IMG/VR virus record: IMGVR_UViG_3300034417_000021
Location: 1 to 43,583 of that record
DNA: 43,583 nt
DNA from: a virus
Direction: 5' to 3' (one strand)
The notes beneath the pieces are model-generated. The model was given only the letters and a program-made list of their open reading frames with translations. It searched no databases and was not told the DNA's origin. How positions within the stretch are numbered: position 1 is the first letter of the stretch; the number at the start of each line of letters is the position of its first letter. A program made the translations under genes and the position numbers. This document shows, in pieces, positions 30,857-40,187 of the stretch.

Positions 30857-31280
30857 AACCGATCGGCCCGTCGTGAAGATCGACGGGATCGGATACCCGC
30901 TCCGCACAACGAACGATCTCACCCTCGAGAATTTCCGGTTCCTCGAGCGCGTCTCCTCGCGCGTCGGAACCCTCCTCACGCGCGCGGCGTCGCTCACGCC
31001 GGCGGAGGAGCTCGAGCTCGAGAAGCGGCTGAAAGAGATCGCCGGCGTCGCGCTCGAGGCGCCGGCGCCCGTGCTCCGGAAGCTCACCGCGATCCAGCGG
31101 ATCATGATCTTCAAGGTTTTCACGGAGCTCTTAACGCCGACACTGATCCAGGCGGTAAGGGCGATGGGCGAGGGTCAGACGCCGGCGAGCCTCTCCCCTG
31201 GGACGAAGCTCTCCCGCGGCTCATTCGCTTCTACGGCGGGGCGCCGCGCGCCTGGCTCGCGGAAACGCCGACGGGGATAG
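30822..31280 (+). CDS. tail assembly chaperone, short form (G-like)
   Basis: 152 residues from ATG 30822 (GTG 30813 is an alternative). An N-terminal beta segment (RPVVKIDGIGYPLRTTNDLT) and a helical domain (TPAEELELEKRLKEIAGVAL) are typical of gpG-like chaperones between tail tube and tape measure. The last 28 residues are unlike a folded protein, consistent with a frameshift normally moving some ribosomes to the -1 frame before this stop. Confidence 0.75.
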   Translation: MADRTILDLTTETDRPVVKIDGIGYPLRTTNDLTLENFRFLERVSSRVGTLLTRAASLTPAEELELEKRLKEIAGVALEAPAPVLRKLTAIQRIMIFKVFTELLTPTLIQAVRAMGEGQTPASLSPGTKLSRGSFASTAGRRAPGSRKRRRG

Positions 31281-31519
31281 TCCGCGCGTGCTTACGGATG
31301 CTCCCGCGGCTCGAGGCGGAAGAATCGATCAGGGCGGCGAACGTGATCGCCGTCGGAACGGGCGCGCTCACGAACCCGCGGAAGATCTCCGACGAGTGGG
31401 AGCGCCGCGCCAGGGCCGGCCAGGCGTCGCCGGCGACGCCGCCGAAACGGGCGGCCCTGTTCTCCGATGAGGTGCTCGCGCGCCTCCCGGTTCGCCGCGT
31501 AGCAACGCGGAAGGGGTAA
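30822..31519 (+). CDS. tail assembly chaperone, long form (GT-like) by -1 frameshift
   Basis: The -1 frame is open across the end of the short form and continues to 31519. From about 31199 it reads WDEALPRLIRFYGGAPRAWL, then MLPRLEAEESIRAANVIAVG: a helical domain like the T part of lambda GT. A candidate slip is C-CCT-GGG at 31196-31202, where tRNA-Pro could move from CCT to CCC; no classic XXXYYYZ heptamer is visible. The product would be about 232 residues. The extension probably recruits the tape measure during tail assembly. Confidence 0.65.
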
Positions 31520-31522
31520 CAC

Positions 31523-34500
31523 ATGGCAGGCGAAGCGGCCCTCGGTCGCGCGGTTCTCGAGCTCTCGACGGACGATAAAAAGTTCAACGCCGGGCTCGAC
31601 GAGGCGACGAAAAAAACGAAGGGGCTCGGCGCGAACCTCCTCGACGCGAAAAAGCAAACGAAGGATTTCGGCGATCAACTCTCGATCGTCGGGAAAACCG
31701 CGCAAACCGTGGGCGCCGGCCTCACCGCGGCGTTCACGCTCCCGATCGTCGGCGCCGGCGCCGTGATCGCGAAGCTCGGCATGGATGCCGTCGAGTCGAG
31801 AAACCTGATCGAGGTGTCGTTCGGATCGATGACGTCGGCCGCCGACGCCTGGGCGAAAAACCTCTCCGACACGCTCGGGCTCAATCGTTTCGAGACTGAG
31901 AAGATGGCGGGAACCCTGTTCAACATGACAACGGGAATGGGGTTCGCGAAGGACGCCGCGTTCGATATGTCGACGGGCGTCGTCAAGCTCGCGGCCGACA
32001 TGAGTTCGTTCCGAAATATCCCGATGGAGGAGGCCCTCACCAAAATTAAATCGGGCCTGACGGGCGAGGCGGAACCGCTCAAGGCGATCGGGATCCTCGT
32101 CGACGACGCCACGATCAAAACGTTCGCGTACACGAACGGGATCGCGAAGCAAGGCGCAGAGCTCACACAGCAGCAGAAGGTACTCGCCCGATGGGGCGCG
32201 ATCCTCAAGCAAACGGGAAACGATCAGGGCGATCTCGCGCGCACCCTCGAGTCGCCGGCGAACCAACTCCGGATCATGAAATCGCGCGTCGAGGAGGCCG
32301 CGACGGCGCTCGGCGTGTCGCTCGTGCCGATCATGACGTCGGCGATCGGCGTGATCTCGTCGATCGTGCCGTATATCCAGGCGGCCGCGGAGTGGTTCGC
32401 GAAGCTCCCCGAACCCGTGAAGCTCGGCGCCGTCGGCCTCCTGGCGATCGCCGCGGCCGCGGGGCCCGTGCTCCTGATCTTCGGCACCGTCGCCGGCGCA
32501 ATTACGACGCTCCTCCCGCTCCTGAAAACCCTGGGGATCACGTCGGCCGGCGTCGGCACCGCTATGTCGACGGCGGGGATCGCCGCCCTGGCGTTCGGCG
32601 CCGCGATCGCGGGATGGGAAGTCGGATCGTGGATCGCGAAGCTCAAATTGTTCGGCGACGCGCAGATGTCGATCGGCGAGTCTTTCGAGTTCGGCGCGAC
32701 GAAGATCTCGAATTGGGCGCGCGGCGTGAAGGCGAGCGACGCGGATATCGAAACCGCGATCCTCTCGAGGCGGAAGCTCACGACGGAAACGAAGGCCGCC
32801 GTCGCTCCGACGGAGGACGCGGCCGCGGCGTACGCGCGCATGGTGAAGGGGTTCACGGCCGGCGCCGCGCCGTCGAAAGAGGTCGCCGACGCGCTCGAGA
32901 AGATCCGCACCGCGGCGATCCCGCTCACGGAGGCGCAGCAACGCCAGGCGGTAGCAAACGAGCGGCTCGGCGTGTCGGCGGAAACGACGGCGAAGGCCCT
33001 CGGGATCTCCGCCGATGCCGTTCAGACCTATCTCGAGAGCCTGAAAAACGCGAAAGAGATCGCCGACACCTGGGAAAAAGCGCACCGCGATATGGCGGAG
33101 GCGTCGAGTAAATTCATTCGCAAGGCGATCGACGAGTGGCAGGACGGCCAGCAGAAGATCGCCGACGCGTCGGGCAAGGCGATCGCCGATCAGCTACAGC
33201 AGGCCGCGAAATACCGCCAGGAGCTCGAGAACGCGACGCGCTCCGGCACCGCGTACGAAGTCGAGCAGATCGAGACGAAGCGCGACGCGGAGATCGCCGC
33301 GCTCAACGCCGCGAGCACCGTTCGCGGCGGCACGTACCAGGCCGATCTCGCCGCGATCAAGGCGTTCTACCAGAACCAGATCGACGTCGCGAACGGAACC
33401 GCGTCGACGATCGAGCAACGGATGCGCGCTCAAGGTGTCGCGACGCGCGGGGAGCTCGAGAAAACGGCGAGCGACGCGCGCCGCGATTATGAGCAGATGC
33501 GCGACTCCGGCGTGTTCACCGCGGCCGAACTACAAGCGGCGTGGGAACGATGGTACGCCGCGGATCAGGCGACGCGGAGCACCTGGGCGGGCCGGTTCTC
33601 CGCGGATCTGCAAACGATCGTCGGCGCGTTCACGAACCTCGCGCAGATCGCCGGCGGCGCTATGTCCAACGTCGCTCGAGGGATCGGCACCGTGCTCTCG
33701 TCGCTCGATCTCGGCGTGAAGGGCCTCGCCGATATGAAGAAAGGGTTCGCCGCGTTCAAGGACGGCCAGGCCCTCAGCGGGATCGCGAGCATGGCGACGG
33801 GGATCGGCGGGATCGTCGCCGCGGCAATGGCGGCCGTGCAAGGGATCAAGGCGATATGGTCCGCGCTCGATCGCAACAAGGGGCGCGATCTCGTCGTCGA
33901 TTTCGCCGACTCTATGGGCGGGTTCGACGCGCTCCACGCGAAGCTCCTCGAGCTCGGCGACGCCGGCGAGAAGCTCTGGATCAAAATGACGCAGGGCACG
34001 CCGAAGGGCGATCCGAAGGCCGCCCAGGCCGTTATCGACGAAGTAACAAAGGCGCTCGACGAGCAGGCGGCGAAGCAAGGCGAGGCGACGCAGGCGACGG
34101 AGGAGGGCGCGCAAGCGACGATCGAAACCGCGACGCAGGCGAGCGCCGCCCTCGACGCGCTCGGCCCGAAGATCGACGAGAACAAGGCGGCGTGGGCCTC
34201 GTGGTCGGACGATGTAACGGCCGACGTGAACCGGCTCGCGGCCGCGCTCCGCGCGATCACCCTGCCGGCGCCTGGCGGCTCCGCCGGGCCGGCGCTCCCG
34301 CCCGTCGAGGGGATGGCCGACGGCGGGTTCGGCCGCGTCACACGGCCGACGCTGTTCTACTCCGGCGGCGATGAGGATTACGCGTTCTCCGGCGAGGGCC
34401 GCTCGTTCGGCATGAGCGCGATCGGCTCGAGGCCGATCGAGATCACGAACGTTACACAACTCGACGGTCGCACCGTCGCGCGCAATCAGGCCCGACACCT

Positions 34501-34540
34501 CCCGAACGAGCTCGAGCGGGTCGGCGTGAGGAGTCGCTAA
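31523..34540 (+). CDS. tape measure protein
   Basis: 1005 residues. N-terminal KFNAGLDEATKKTKGLGANL and the region SRNLIEVSFGSMTSAADAWA are typical of phage tail tape measure proteins; hydrophobic segments follow near 265-300 (GAVGLLAIAAAAGPVLLIFG). Long charged helices occupy the middle, and a second hydrophobic region (IASMATGIGGIVAAAMAAV) lies near 755-775. At about 0.15 nm per residue, the general rule, the tail would be near 150 nm, within the siphovirus range. Confidence 0.92.
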   Translation: MAGEAALGRAVLELSTDDKKFNAGLDEATKKTKGLGANLLDAKKQTKDFGDQLSIVGKTAQTVGAGLTAAFTLPIVGAGAVIAKLGMDAVESRNLIEVSFGSMTSAADAWAKNLSDTLGLNRFETEKMAGTLFNMTTGMGFAKDAAFDMSTGVVKLAADMSSFRNIPMEEALTKIKSGLTGEAEPLKAIGILVDDATIKTFAYTNGIAKQGAELTQQQKVLARWGAILKQTGNDQGDLARTLESPANQLRIMKSRVEEAATALGVSLVPIMTSAIGVISSIVPYIQAAAEWFAKLPEPVKLGAVGLLAIAAAAGPVLLIFGTVAGAITTLLPLLKTLGITSAGVGTAMSTAGIAALAFGAAIAGWEVGSWIAKLKLFGDAQMSIGESFEFGATKISNWARGVKASDADIETAILSRRKLTTETKAAVAPTEDAAAAYARMVKGFTAGAAPSKEVADALEKIRTAAIPLTEAQQRQAVANERLGVSAETTAKALGISADAVQTYLESLKNAKEIADTWEKAHRDMAEASSKFIRKAIDEWQDGQQKIADASGKAIADQLQQAAKYRQELENATRSGTAYEVEQIETKRDAEIAALNAASTVRGGTYQADLAAIKAFYQNQIDVANGTASTIEQRMRAQGVATRGELEKTASDARRDYEQMRDSGVFTAAELQAAWERWYAADQATRSTWAGRFSADLQTIVGAFTNLAQIAGGAMSNVARGIGTVLSSLDLGVKGLADMKKGFAAFKDGQALSGIASMATGIGGIVAAAMAAVQGIKAIWSALDRNKGRDLVVDFADSMGGFDALHAKLLELGDAGEKLWIKMTQGTPKGDPKAAQAVIDEVTKALDEQAAKQGEATQATEEGAQATIETATQASAALDALGPKIDENKAAWASWSDDVTADVNRLAAALRAITLPAPGGSAGPALPPVEGMADGGFGRVTRPTLFYSGGDEDYAFSGEGRSFGMSAIGSRPIEITNVTQLDGRTVARNQARHLPNELERVGVRSR

Positions 34541-34542
34541 CT

Positions 34543-37500
34543 ATGTCCGCTCGTTCCGCGTCGCTCGGCGTTCAATTGAACGGCGGGATCCCGAACCCGA
34601 ACCCGCACCGGCTAAACCCGTCGTACGCGTGGTACCAGGCCGATCCGGGCGCTCACGATCTCTCGTCGCCGTCGGGCGGCCCTCCTCCGCCGGCCGCGGA
34701 TCTCCTCGTCGGCGGGCCCTCCGACGGCCCGAACCTCCTCGAGTGGACGCAGAGCGGCGCGCCGTTCGGTTCGCTACAAACGCAATTCCATATCACGTCG
34801 GGATCGCTCCCGCCAGGGATCAAGCTCGTACACAAAGAGGTCCGCGCGCTCCTCCCTGGCGGGTTCAATCCCTGGCCCGTCGGCGTGCTCAACGAGTTCG
34901 GATGGGCGGGGATCCCGACGGAGCTCGGCGTGTTCAATTGCACGGTCGGCGCGTCGGGCGCCTACGGAGGCGACTCGTTCACGTGGACGATCTCCCTCCT
35001 GGGCGGCTGTCCGCTGATCGATATCACGCCGACGGAGCTCGACGATCTCCTCGTCGGCGGCTCCTACTCGATCCCGTTCGCGGCCGCGAATGGAACCGCG
35101 CCGTATGTGTGGGATCTGATCGAGGGCGAGCTCCCCGACGGCCTCGCGTTCTCGAGCGGCGGCGTGCTCTCAGGGATCCCGACGACGGTCGGATCCTCAA
35201 CGATCGTGATCCGCGCGACGGACGACAACGATTGTCCTGGCGTGCTCGAGCTCACGATCGTCGTCGTCGATCCGGATCCGATCGTCGTCTCGCCCTCGAC
35301 GCTCGAGGAGGGCACGCGCGGAACCGCATACCTCGCGGATCTCTCCGCGCTCGGCGGGTTCGGCGCGCCGTTTACGTTCACGGTCGAGGACGGCGATCTC
35401 CCGCCGGGCCTCGAGCTCACGAGCGCCGGCATTCTGCAGGGGTTTCTCACGTCGGCCGGCGCCTACACGTTCACCGTTCGCGCGACGGATCCCGTCGATC
35501 TGTTCGGCGAGCGGGAATACACGATGGAGATCGCCGGCCTCCTGATCATGATCGGCGGCGTCGACGTCACGCCGGAGATCGAGGAGGCCGATCTCGAGCT
35601 CACCCTAAACCGCCAGGCGACGGCGAGCCTCGTGATCGGCGACGAGTACATTCCGGCCCGCGGCGCGCCCGTGCTCGTCTACGCGCGCGACGGCGTAACG
35701 CCGATCTTCGGCGGGCTCGTGCTCGCGCGGCGGATCGGCGGGATGAGCGAGAGCAACCCGGCGAACCGCGGATCGGTCGATTGCGTCGACTACTCGATTT
35801 ATTTCGAGGACGCGGATCCCGTCACCCTCGTGTCGGCCGTGATCCAAGATCTCGAGGACGTGATCGCGGAGATCGTCGCTCAGTCGCTCGCCGTCTACGG
35901 GATCACGTACGACGCCGCGGCGACGGGGATCACCGTTCCGCCGATCGAGTGGACGGCGATCACGGTACCCGACGCGTTCAAGCGGATCACCGATGCGACG
36001 GGGATCGTTTTCCGCGTGCTCCCGTTGAAAGAGCTCGACATATTCCGGCCGCTCGATCCGCCGGCGCCCGTCACGATCACCGACGCGAATATCAACGCGT
36101 TTGATCTCACCTGGGCGGATCCGCCGAACCTCCCGCGGAACACGGTCGATCTCCTGTGCGGCCCGACGGGGAACGGCGTCACGACGCAGCAATGGACGGC
36201 CGACGGGAGCGAGACGGCCTGGGAAGTCGATATCCAGGCCGTGATCGGCGACTACTTTCCCGGCGCCAGGTCGCACGCGTTTCTCGGCCCGACGGGCGCG
36301 AGCAATTTCGCGGCCGCGGAAACCGTCACCCTCGGATCCTCGACGTACACGTTCCGCGCGTCGCTCGTCGGCGACGTCGCCGGCGAGGTGCTGATCGGCG
36401 GCGATATCAACGCGAGCCTGGCGAACCTGGCCGCGGCGATCGTCGGCGCCGGCGGGAGCGGATACGCGCCCTCGACTCCTGTGAACGCCGACGCCGACGG
36501 GTACATGCGATACCCGGATCAATTGGCCGTGAACGCGCTCGCGATCGGCGTCGCCGGCGACTCGATCGCCGTCTCGACGTCGAGCGCCGCGGCGTTCTGG
36601 TACGGCGAGGGAACGATCCCGCTCGATCATTTGCAACTCGGCGCCGATCCCGCCGGCGCCGCCGGCTGGACGCAGGGTTACATCCTCGAGAACGGCGCGC
36701 TCGCCGTGCCGATCGGCGGCCCGGGCTCCGGCTCGCGGTACGAGTGGGACGTCACGGCCGGCCGCGGCACGATCGCGATCGGCGCCGGCGATCCGCCGGA
36801 GGCCGGAACCCTCCTCGAGCTCGTGTATCTCGCCGTGTTCCCGTTCCACGTCAAGGTTCCCGCGAGCCTCCCGCCTGGCACCGCGCCGATCACGTTCCGC
36901 GAGGATCACCCGGAGATCGTGAGCTACGCCGCCGGCGTCGCGCTCGCGACTCAGATCCTCGTACGCGAGAGCAGCAACGCGCGAGAGCTCGAGGTATTCA
37001 CCGACGTCGACGGGTTCCTGCCAGGCCAGGAGCTCGAGGTCGATACGACGTACCGCGGCGGGCTCGTCGCCTCGTTCCTCGTCGCGACGGTTCGCGTACA
37101 CCTCGTGAACGCGGAACTATGGGAGTACCGGCTCACGACGCAGGAATCAGACGAGTACGCCGGTTCGTACGTCGAGCAATGGAAGGCGCTCACGTCGGGC
37201 GAGGGCTCGAGCGCCTCGAGCACGCCGGGCACCCTCACGGCCGGCGGCCCGATCAACGCCGGCGATATCTACTCCGACGGGCGAACCTCGTTCCGCGCGA
37301 ATCAATCGCTCGGCGGAAACAAGCTCACGTTCGTCGACGATCCCGACGACGATCAGGACGCCGCGACGAAGGGCTATGTCGACACGGCCGTCGCCGGCGG
37401 AGGCGGGAGCAGCGGCGCGCAGATCACGGTCGCCGGCTCGAGTGTGATCGCGGCTGAGAGTGGATGGGTCGTACCGAACCAGATCGAGATCGGCTCCGCC

Positions 37501-38148
37501 GGCGAGCTCGAGGTAATCGGCCGGCTCGAGATCACCGGCGGCCGCCCGATGACTTGCCGGATGGATCTCTCGATCGAGAATCAACCGGCGACGCTACAGA
37601 TCTCGAATGAGGGCACGATCGATTGGCTCTGGCCTGGCGGGTTTTTCGTGCAGGGGTATCAGGCGAATCTCCCGAACACGAAAAAAACCGGGGGATGGAT
37701 CCAGGCGGGGTTTCACTTTATCGGGTTCCCGGCTACCGGGTTCGTTCAGAATTCCACCGTCGCCGCGACGAACACGGCCGGCGACAACGCCGCCGACAAC
37801 GGATCGGTGCTCACGGCGAACCAAGGGAGCCAGGGCGTCAATCACGCGACGACGGTCGGCCTCGGATGGCGGCTCCGGCTCCCGTGTCGGCCTGGGCTCC
37901 AAATACTCCGCACGTACCCGCAGATCTTTTCGTGCAAAATGCGAGTCGTCGCACAACTGATCGGCGGGAACATTCCGGATCAAACGTTCGATTTCGCGTC
38001 GCTCCCGAACGCCGCGCGCGGCGACATTCTCAAGATCGCGTATCAGGGTTCGCCGGATATGGAGATCCTCCTGACGTTCTACCAGACCGCGAATTTCGGA
38101 TTTACTCCGTTCGTCAAATTTCAAGGCGGCACGATCGGCCGCGTCTAG
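34543..38148 (+). CDS. tail-tip / baseplate hub protein with Ig-like domains
   Basis: 1201 residues, two bases after the tape measure. About residues 165-330 contain two putative-Ig (He_PIG-like) domains, each with an LPDGLAFSSGGVLSGIPTTV-type motif. Residues about 333-540 (IMIGGVDVTPEIEEADLELT, TVPDAFKRITDATGIVFRVL) look like a gp27-type hub. About 560-700 is a repeated beta region (SSTYTFRASLVGDVAGEVL), then a fibre-like joint ATKGYVDTAVAGGG near 941 and a C-terminal beta domain that could bind receptor. The Ig domains lie before the hub, which is unusual. No peptidase motif seen. Confidence 0.75.
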   Translation: MSARSASLGVQLNGGIPNPNPHRLNPSYAWYQADPGAHDLSSPSGGPPPPAADLLVGGPSDGPNLLEWTQSGAPFGSLQTQFHITSGSLPPGIKLVHKEVRALLPGGFNPWPVGVLNEFGWAGIPTELGVFNCTVGASGAYGGDSFTWTISLLGGCPLIDITPTELDDLLVGGSYSIPFAAANGTAPYVWDLIEGELPDGLAFSSGGVLSGIPTTVGSSTIVIRATDDNDCPGVLELTIVVVDPDPIVVSPSTLEEGTRGTAYLADLSALGGFGAPFTFTVEDGDLPPGLELTSAGILQGFLTSAGAYTFTVRATDPVDLFGEREYTMEIAGLLIMIGGVDVTPEIEEADLELTLNRQATASLVIGDEYIPARGAPVLVYARDGVTPIFGGLVLARRIGGMSESNPANRGSVDCVDYSIYFEDADPVTLVSAVIQDLEDVIAEIVAQSLAVYGITYDAAATGITVPPIEWTAITVPDAFKRITDATGIVFRVLPLKELDIFRPLDPPAPVTITDANINAFDLTWADPPNLPRNTVDLLCGPTGNGVTTQQWTADGSETAWEVDIQAVIGDYFPGARSHAFLGPTGASNFAAAETVTLGSSTYTFRASLVGDVAGEVLIGGDINASLANLAAAIVGAGGSGYAPSTPVNADADGYMRYPDQLAVNALAIGVAGDSIAVSTSSAAAFWYGEGTIPLDHLQLGADPAGAAGWTQGYILENGALAVPIGGPGSGSRYEWDVTAGRGTIAIGAGDPPEAGTLLELVYLAVFPFHVKVPASLPPGTAPITFREDHPEIVSYAAGVALATQILVRESSNARELEVFTDVDGFLPGQELEVDTTYRGGLVASFLVATVRVHLVNAELWEYRLTTQESDEYAGSYVEQWKALTSGEGSSASSTPGTLTAGGPINAGDIYSDGRTSFRANQSLGGNKLTFVDDPDDDQDAATKGYVDTAVAGGGGSSGAQITVAGSSVIAAESGWVVPNQIEIGSAGELEVIGRLEITGGRPMTCRMDLSIENQPATLQISNEGTIDWLWPGGFFVQGYQANLPNTKKTGGWIQAGFHFIGFPATGFVQNSTVAATNTAGDNAADNGSVLTANQGSQGVNHATTVGLGWRLRLPCRPGLQILRTYPQIFSCKMRVVAQLIGGNIPDQTFDFASLPNAARGDILKIAYQGSPDMEILLTFYQTANFGFTPFVKFQGGTIGRV

Positions 38149-38163
38149 AGGAGCTCGCGCGCA

Positions 38164-38703
38164 ATGTCTGAAATCATTCTCACGAACGAAGCGACGCCGG
38201 CGACACCGGGATCAGGAAAGATCGTCGTGTTCGCGAATAGCGGCGGGAAGCTCTCGCAGGTGAACGACGCCGGCGTCGTCGCTCCGCTCGTCGGAGGCGG
38301 CGCGTCCTACCAGGCGACGCCGGCGGATCCGACGGGCACGAACAATACAACCGGGCTCATGATGGGGCTCGCGGGCGCGATCACGCCGGCGACGACGGGC
38401 CGGATCGCGATCTCGATCTACGGCGACGTCCAGAACACGACGACGGCCGACGGCGCGAAGCTCGGGATCTACTACGGCACCGGATCGGCGCCGGCGAACG
38501 CCGCGGCGATCACGGGAACCTCCGTCGGCTCGATCCAGAATTTCCTCGCGGCCGCCAACAATCAGCGGGTTCCGTTTCACCTCACCGTAATCGTTACCGG
38601 GCTCGTGCTCGGCACCGCGTACTGGATCGATCTCATGCTCGGCGCCACCGTCGGCGGAACGGCCGCGGCGAAAAATATCACCGTCACCGCGTTTGAGTTC
38701 TGA
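38164..38703 (+). CDS. tail fibre-like virion protein
   Basis: 179 residues. N-terminal LTNEATPATPGSGKIVVFAN, SGGKLSQVNDAGVVAPL is the fibre-type start I recognise from many phages, followed by a beta sandwich (AGAITPATTGRIAISIYGDV, GLVLGTAYWIDLMLGATVGG). Located directly after the hub, so likely a tail-tip accessory or receptor-contact protein. Confidence 0.7.
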   Translation: MSEIILTNEATPATPGSGKIVVFANSGGKLSQVNDAGVVAPLVGGGASYQATPADPTGTNNTTGLMMGLAGAITPATTGRIAISIYGDVQNTTTADGAKLGIYYGTGSAPANAAAITGTSVGSIQNFLAAANNQRVPFHLTVIVTGLVLGTAYWIDLMLGATVGGTAAAKNITVTAFEF

Positions 38704-38734
38704 TCGGCGATCATAGGGAAGGGGTTCCGGACTG

Positions 38735-39070
38735 ATGAGCATTGAGGACGCAGCAAAGATCGCGAACACGCTCGGCAGCGTCTCTTTCGCGACGCTCCTC
38801 GTTTTCGTGCTCGTCGGGAACAAGCTCCGGATCTGGCGATGGGGCCAGGATCTCGTCGAGCTCGAGGCCCGACACGCGGCCGCCCTGGCCGACTGCCAAG
38901 AGCGATGGGAGGCGGAATCGCGTTTGCAGAGCGAGCAGATCGTATTCTGGCGCGACGTCGCGCTCCGGAACACGGGGATCCTCGAAACCCAAACGGAGCA
39001 ACTGATGCACGTCGCGACACAGGTCGGCGCCGTGAACCGGAAGCTCCTCGGCGCGAACGGCGGCAAGTGA
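38735..39070 (+). CDS. putative holin-type membrane protein
   Basis: 111 residues from ATG 38735. One transmembrane helix at about 15-30 (SVSFATLLVFVLVGNKL) is followed by an amphipathic helical tail (VELEARHAAALADCQERWEA). One-helix proteins with a coiled tail near the lytic enzyme often serve as holins or antiholins; here the transglycosylase is three genes downstream. Function is inferred from topology and position. Confidence 0.55.
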   Translation: MSIEDAAKIANTLGSVSFATLLVFVLVGNKLRIWRWGQDLVELEARHAAALADCQERWEAESRLQSEQIVFWRDVALRNTGILETQTEQLMHVATQVGAVNRKLLGANGGK

Positions 39071-39071
39071 G

Positions 39072-39320
39072 ATGCTCCCGCGTCTCGTGCCTGGGTTCGC
39101 GTACTACCTCGAGGATATTCCGTCGAAGGTGTGGGACGTCGGGCACCCGCGGTACGGGAAACCGCGGGCGCTCGCCGGCCGTTACCTGGGCACGTTCAGC
39201 GGCCGGCGCGAGTGGCACGTATTCGAGATCTACGTCGGCGTCGAGGACGCCGGCGCGATCATTCTCAACCGGGCGGATTTGGAGTCAATGACGGTCAAAC
39301 GATTGGTCGACGATCTATGA
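39072..39320 (+). CDS. small hypothetical protein
   Basis: 82 residues from ATG 39072, one base after the preceding stop. Aromatic-rich beta pattern (PGFAYYLEDIPSKVWDVGHP, REWHVFEIYVGVEDAGAIIL). It overlaps the next gene by ATGA. In the lysis region but with no membrane segment; function unknown. Confidence 0.6.
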   Translation: MLPRLVPGFAYYLEDIPSKVWDVGHPRYGKPRALAGRYLGTFSGRREWHVFEIYVGVEDAGAIILNRADLESMTVKRLVDDL

Positions 39321-39520
39321 AGTTTTTCCGCCGGCTCGTCTCGAGGTGGAGCATGAACGACAAACACGACGCGTGCGAGGATCGTCGGAAGGTGTCGCCG
39401 GAGGGGCGCGATCAGTGGGAACAATTCCAGCGGGAGAAGCTCGAGATCGACGAGCGGCTCCGGCTCGTCGACATGCAGAGCAAGGTGATCTCTCACGTCA
39501 CACAACCCGGCCGACGATGA
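39317..39520 (+). CDS. small charged helical protein in the lysis region
   Basis: 67 residues from ATG 39317. A basic N-terminus (MKFFRRLVSRW) followed by a charged helix (EGRDQWEQFQREKLEIDERL), no membrane helix. Overlaps neighbours by ATGA on both sides. An i-spanin would need a transmembrane start, which is not evident, so I leave it unassigned. Confidence 0.55.
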   Translation: MKFFRRLVSRWSMNDKHDACEDRRKVSPEGRDQWEQFQREKLEIDERLRLVDMQSKVISHVTQPGRR

Positions 39521-39597
39521 GGATCCCGGCGATCTTTCTCGTCGTCGGCCTGGCGATGCTCCTCGCGGCGCGCGTTCTGAGACGGAGGCGGCGATGA
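39517..39597 (+). CDS. 26-residue transmembrane microprotein
   Basis: ATG 39517 to TGA 39597, with ATGA overlaps on both sides, which argues it is a real link in the operon. MRIPAIFLVVGLAMLLAARV makes one membrane helix and RLRRRRR a basic cytoplasmic anchor. Immediately before the transglycosylase, so a holin-like or regulatory lysis role is possible. Confidence 0.45.
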   Translation: MRIPAIFLVVGLAMLLAARVLRRRRR

Positions 39598-40166
39598 CGT
39601 TCGCCGCGGAGCTCGAGGCCGCGGCCGCGGCGGCCGGCCTCGATCCGAACCTCCTCGCCGCGCTCGTCGAGAAAGAATCCGCGAACGATCCGGCCGCGTG
39701 GAACCCGGAACCGCGGTACCGCTACTTTTGGAACGTGCGAACCGGCGCGCCGTTCCGGCCCGTGAGCGAGCTCGAGCTCCTCGCGAAGTTTCCCCCGAAG
39801 GATTTCCCCGCGCTCGCCGGCGACGCCGACAACGAATGGTGGGGCCAGCAAGCCTCGTGGGGGCTCACGCAAATTATGGGCGCCGTCGCTCGAGAGCACG
39901 GATACCGCGGGAAGTACCTCCCGGGCCTCGTCGCCGATCCCGCGGCGAACCTCGCGATCGGCGCCGTGCACCTGGCGGCGAACGTGAAGTGGGCCGCGCG
40001 CCTCTATCGCGGGCTCGAGGGCGGGCGCCAGGCGGCCGCGACGCGCGCCGGCCTCGCCGCGTACAATGGCGGCCGCGGCGGCAACGCGCCGACGGGCCCG
40101 CTCCGCTCCGCGGCGTACGCCGACGATGTTCTCGAGCGGTTCCGTACGTTTCGATCGCAACCGTAG
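39594..40166 (+). CDS. lytic transglycosylase (SLT-type), endolysin candidate
   Basis: 190 residues. Cleaves peptidoglycan glycan strands to anhydro-muropeptides. The SLT-family motif ALVEKESANDPAAWNP holds the catalytic Glu28 in the ES pair; WGQQASWGLTQIMGAVARE and later AAYNGGRGGNAPTGP are the matching second and third motifs. No signal peptide is visible, so release would need a holin. It could instead be virion-associated. Confidence 0.85.
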   Translation: MTFAAELEAAAAAAGLDPNLLAALVEKESANDPAAWNPEPRYRYFWNVRTGAPFRPVSELELLAKFPPKDFPALAGDADNEWWGQQASWGLTQIMGAVAREHGYRGKYLPGLVADPAANLAIGAVHLAANVKWAARLYRGLEGGRQAAATRAGLAAYNGGRGGNAPTGPLRSAAYADDVLERFRTFRSQP

Positions 40167-40187
40167 AACACACGAGGAGGGCGGCCG

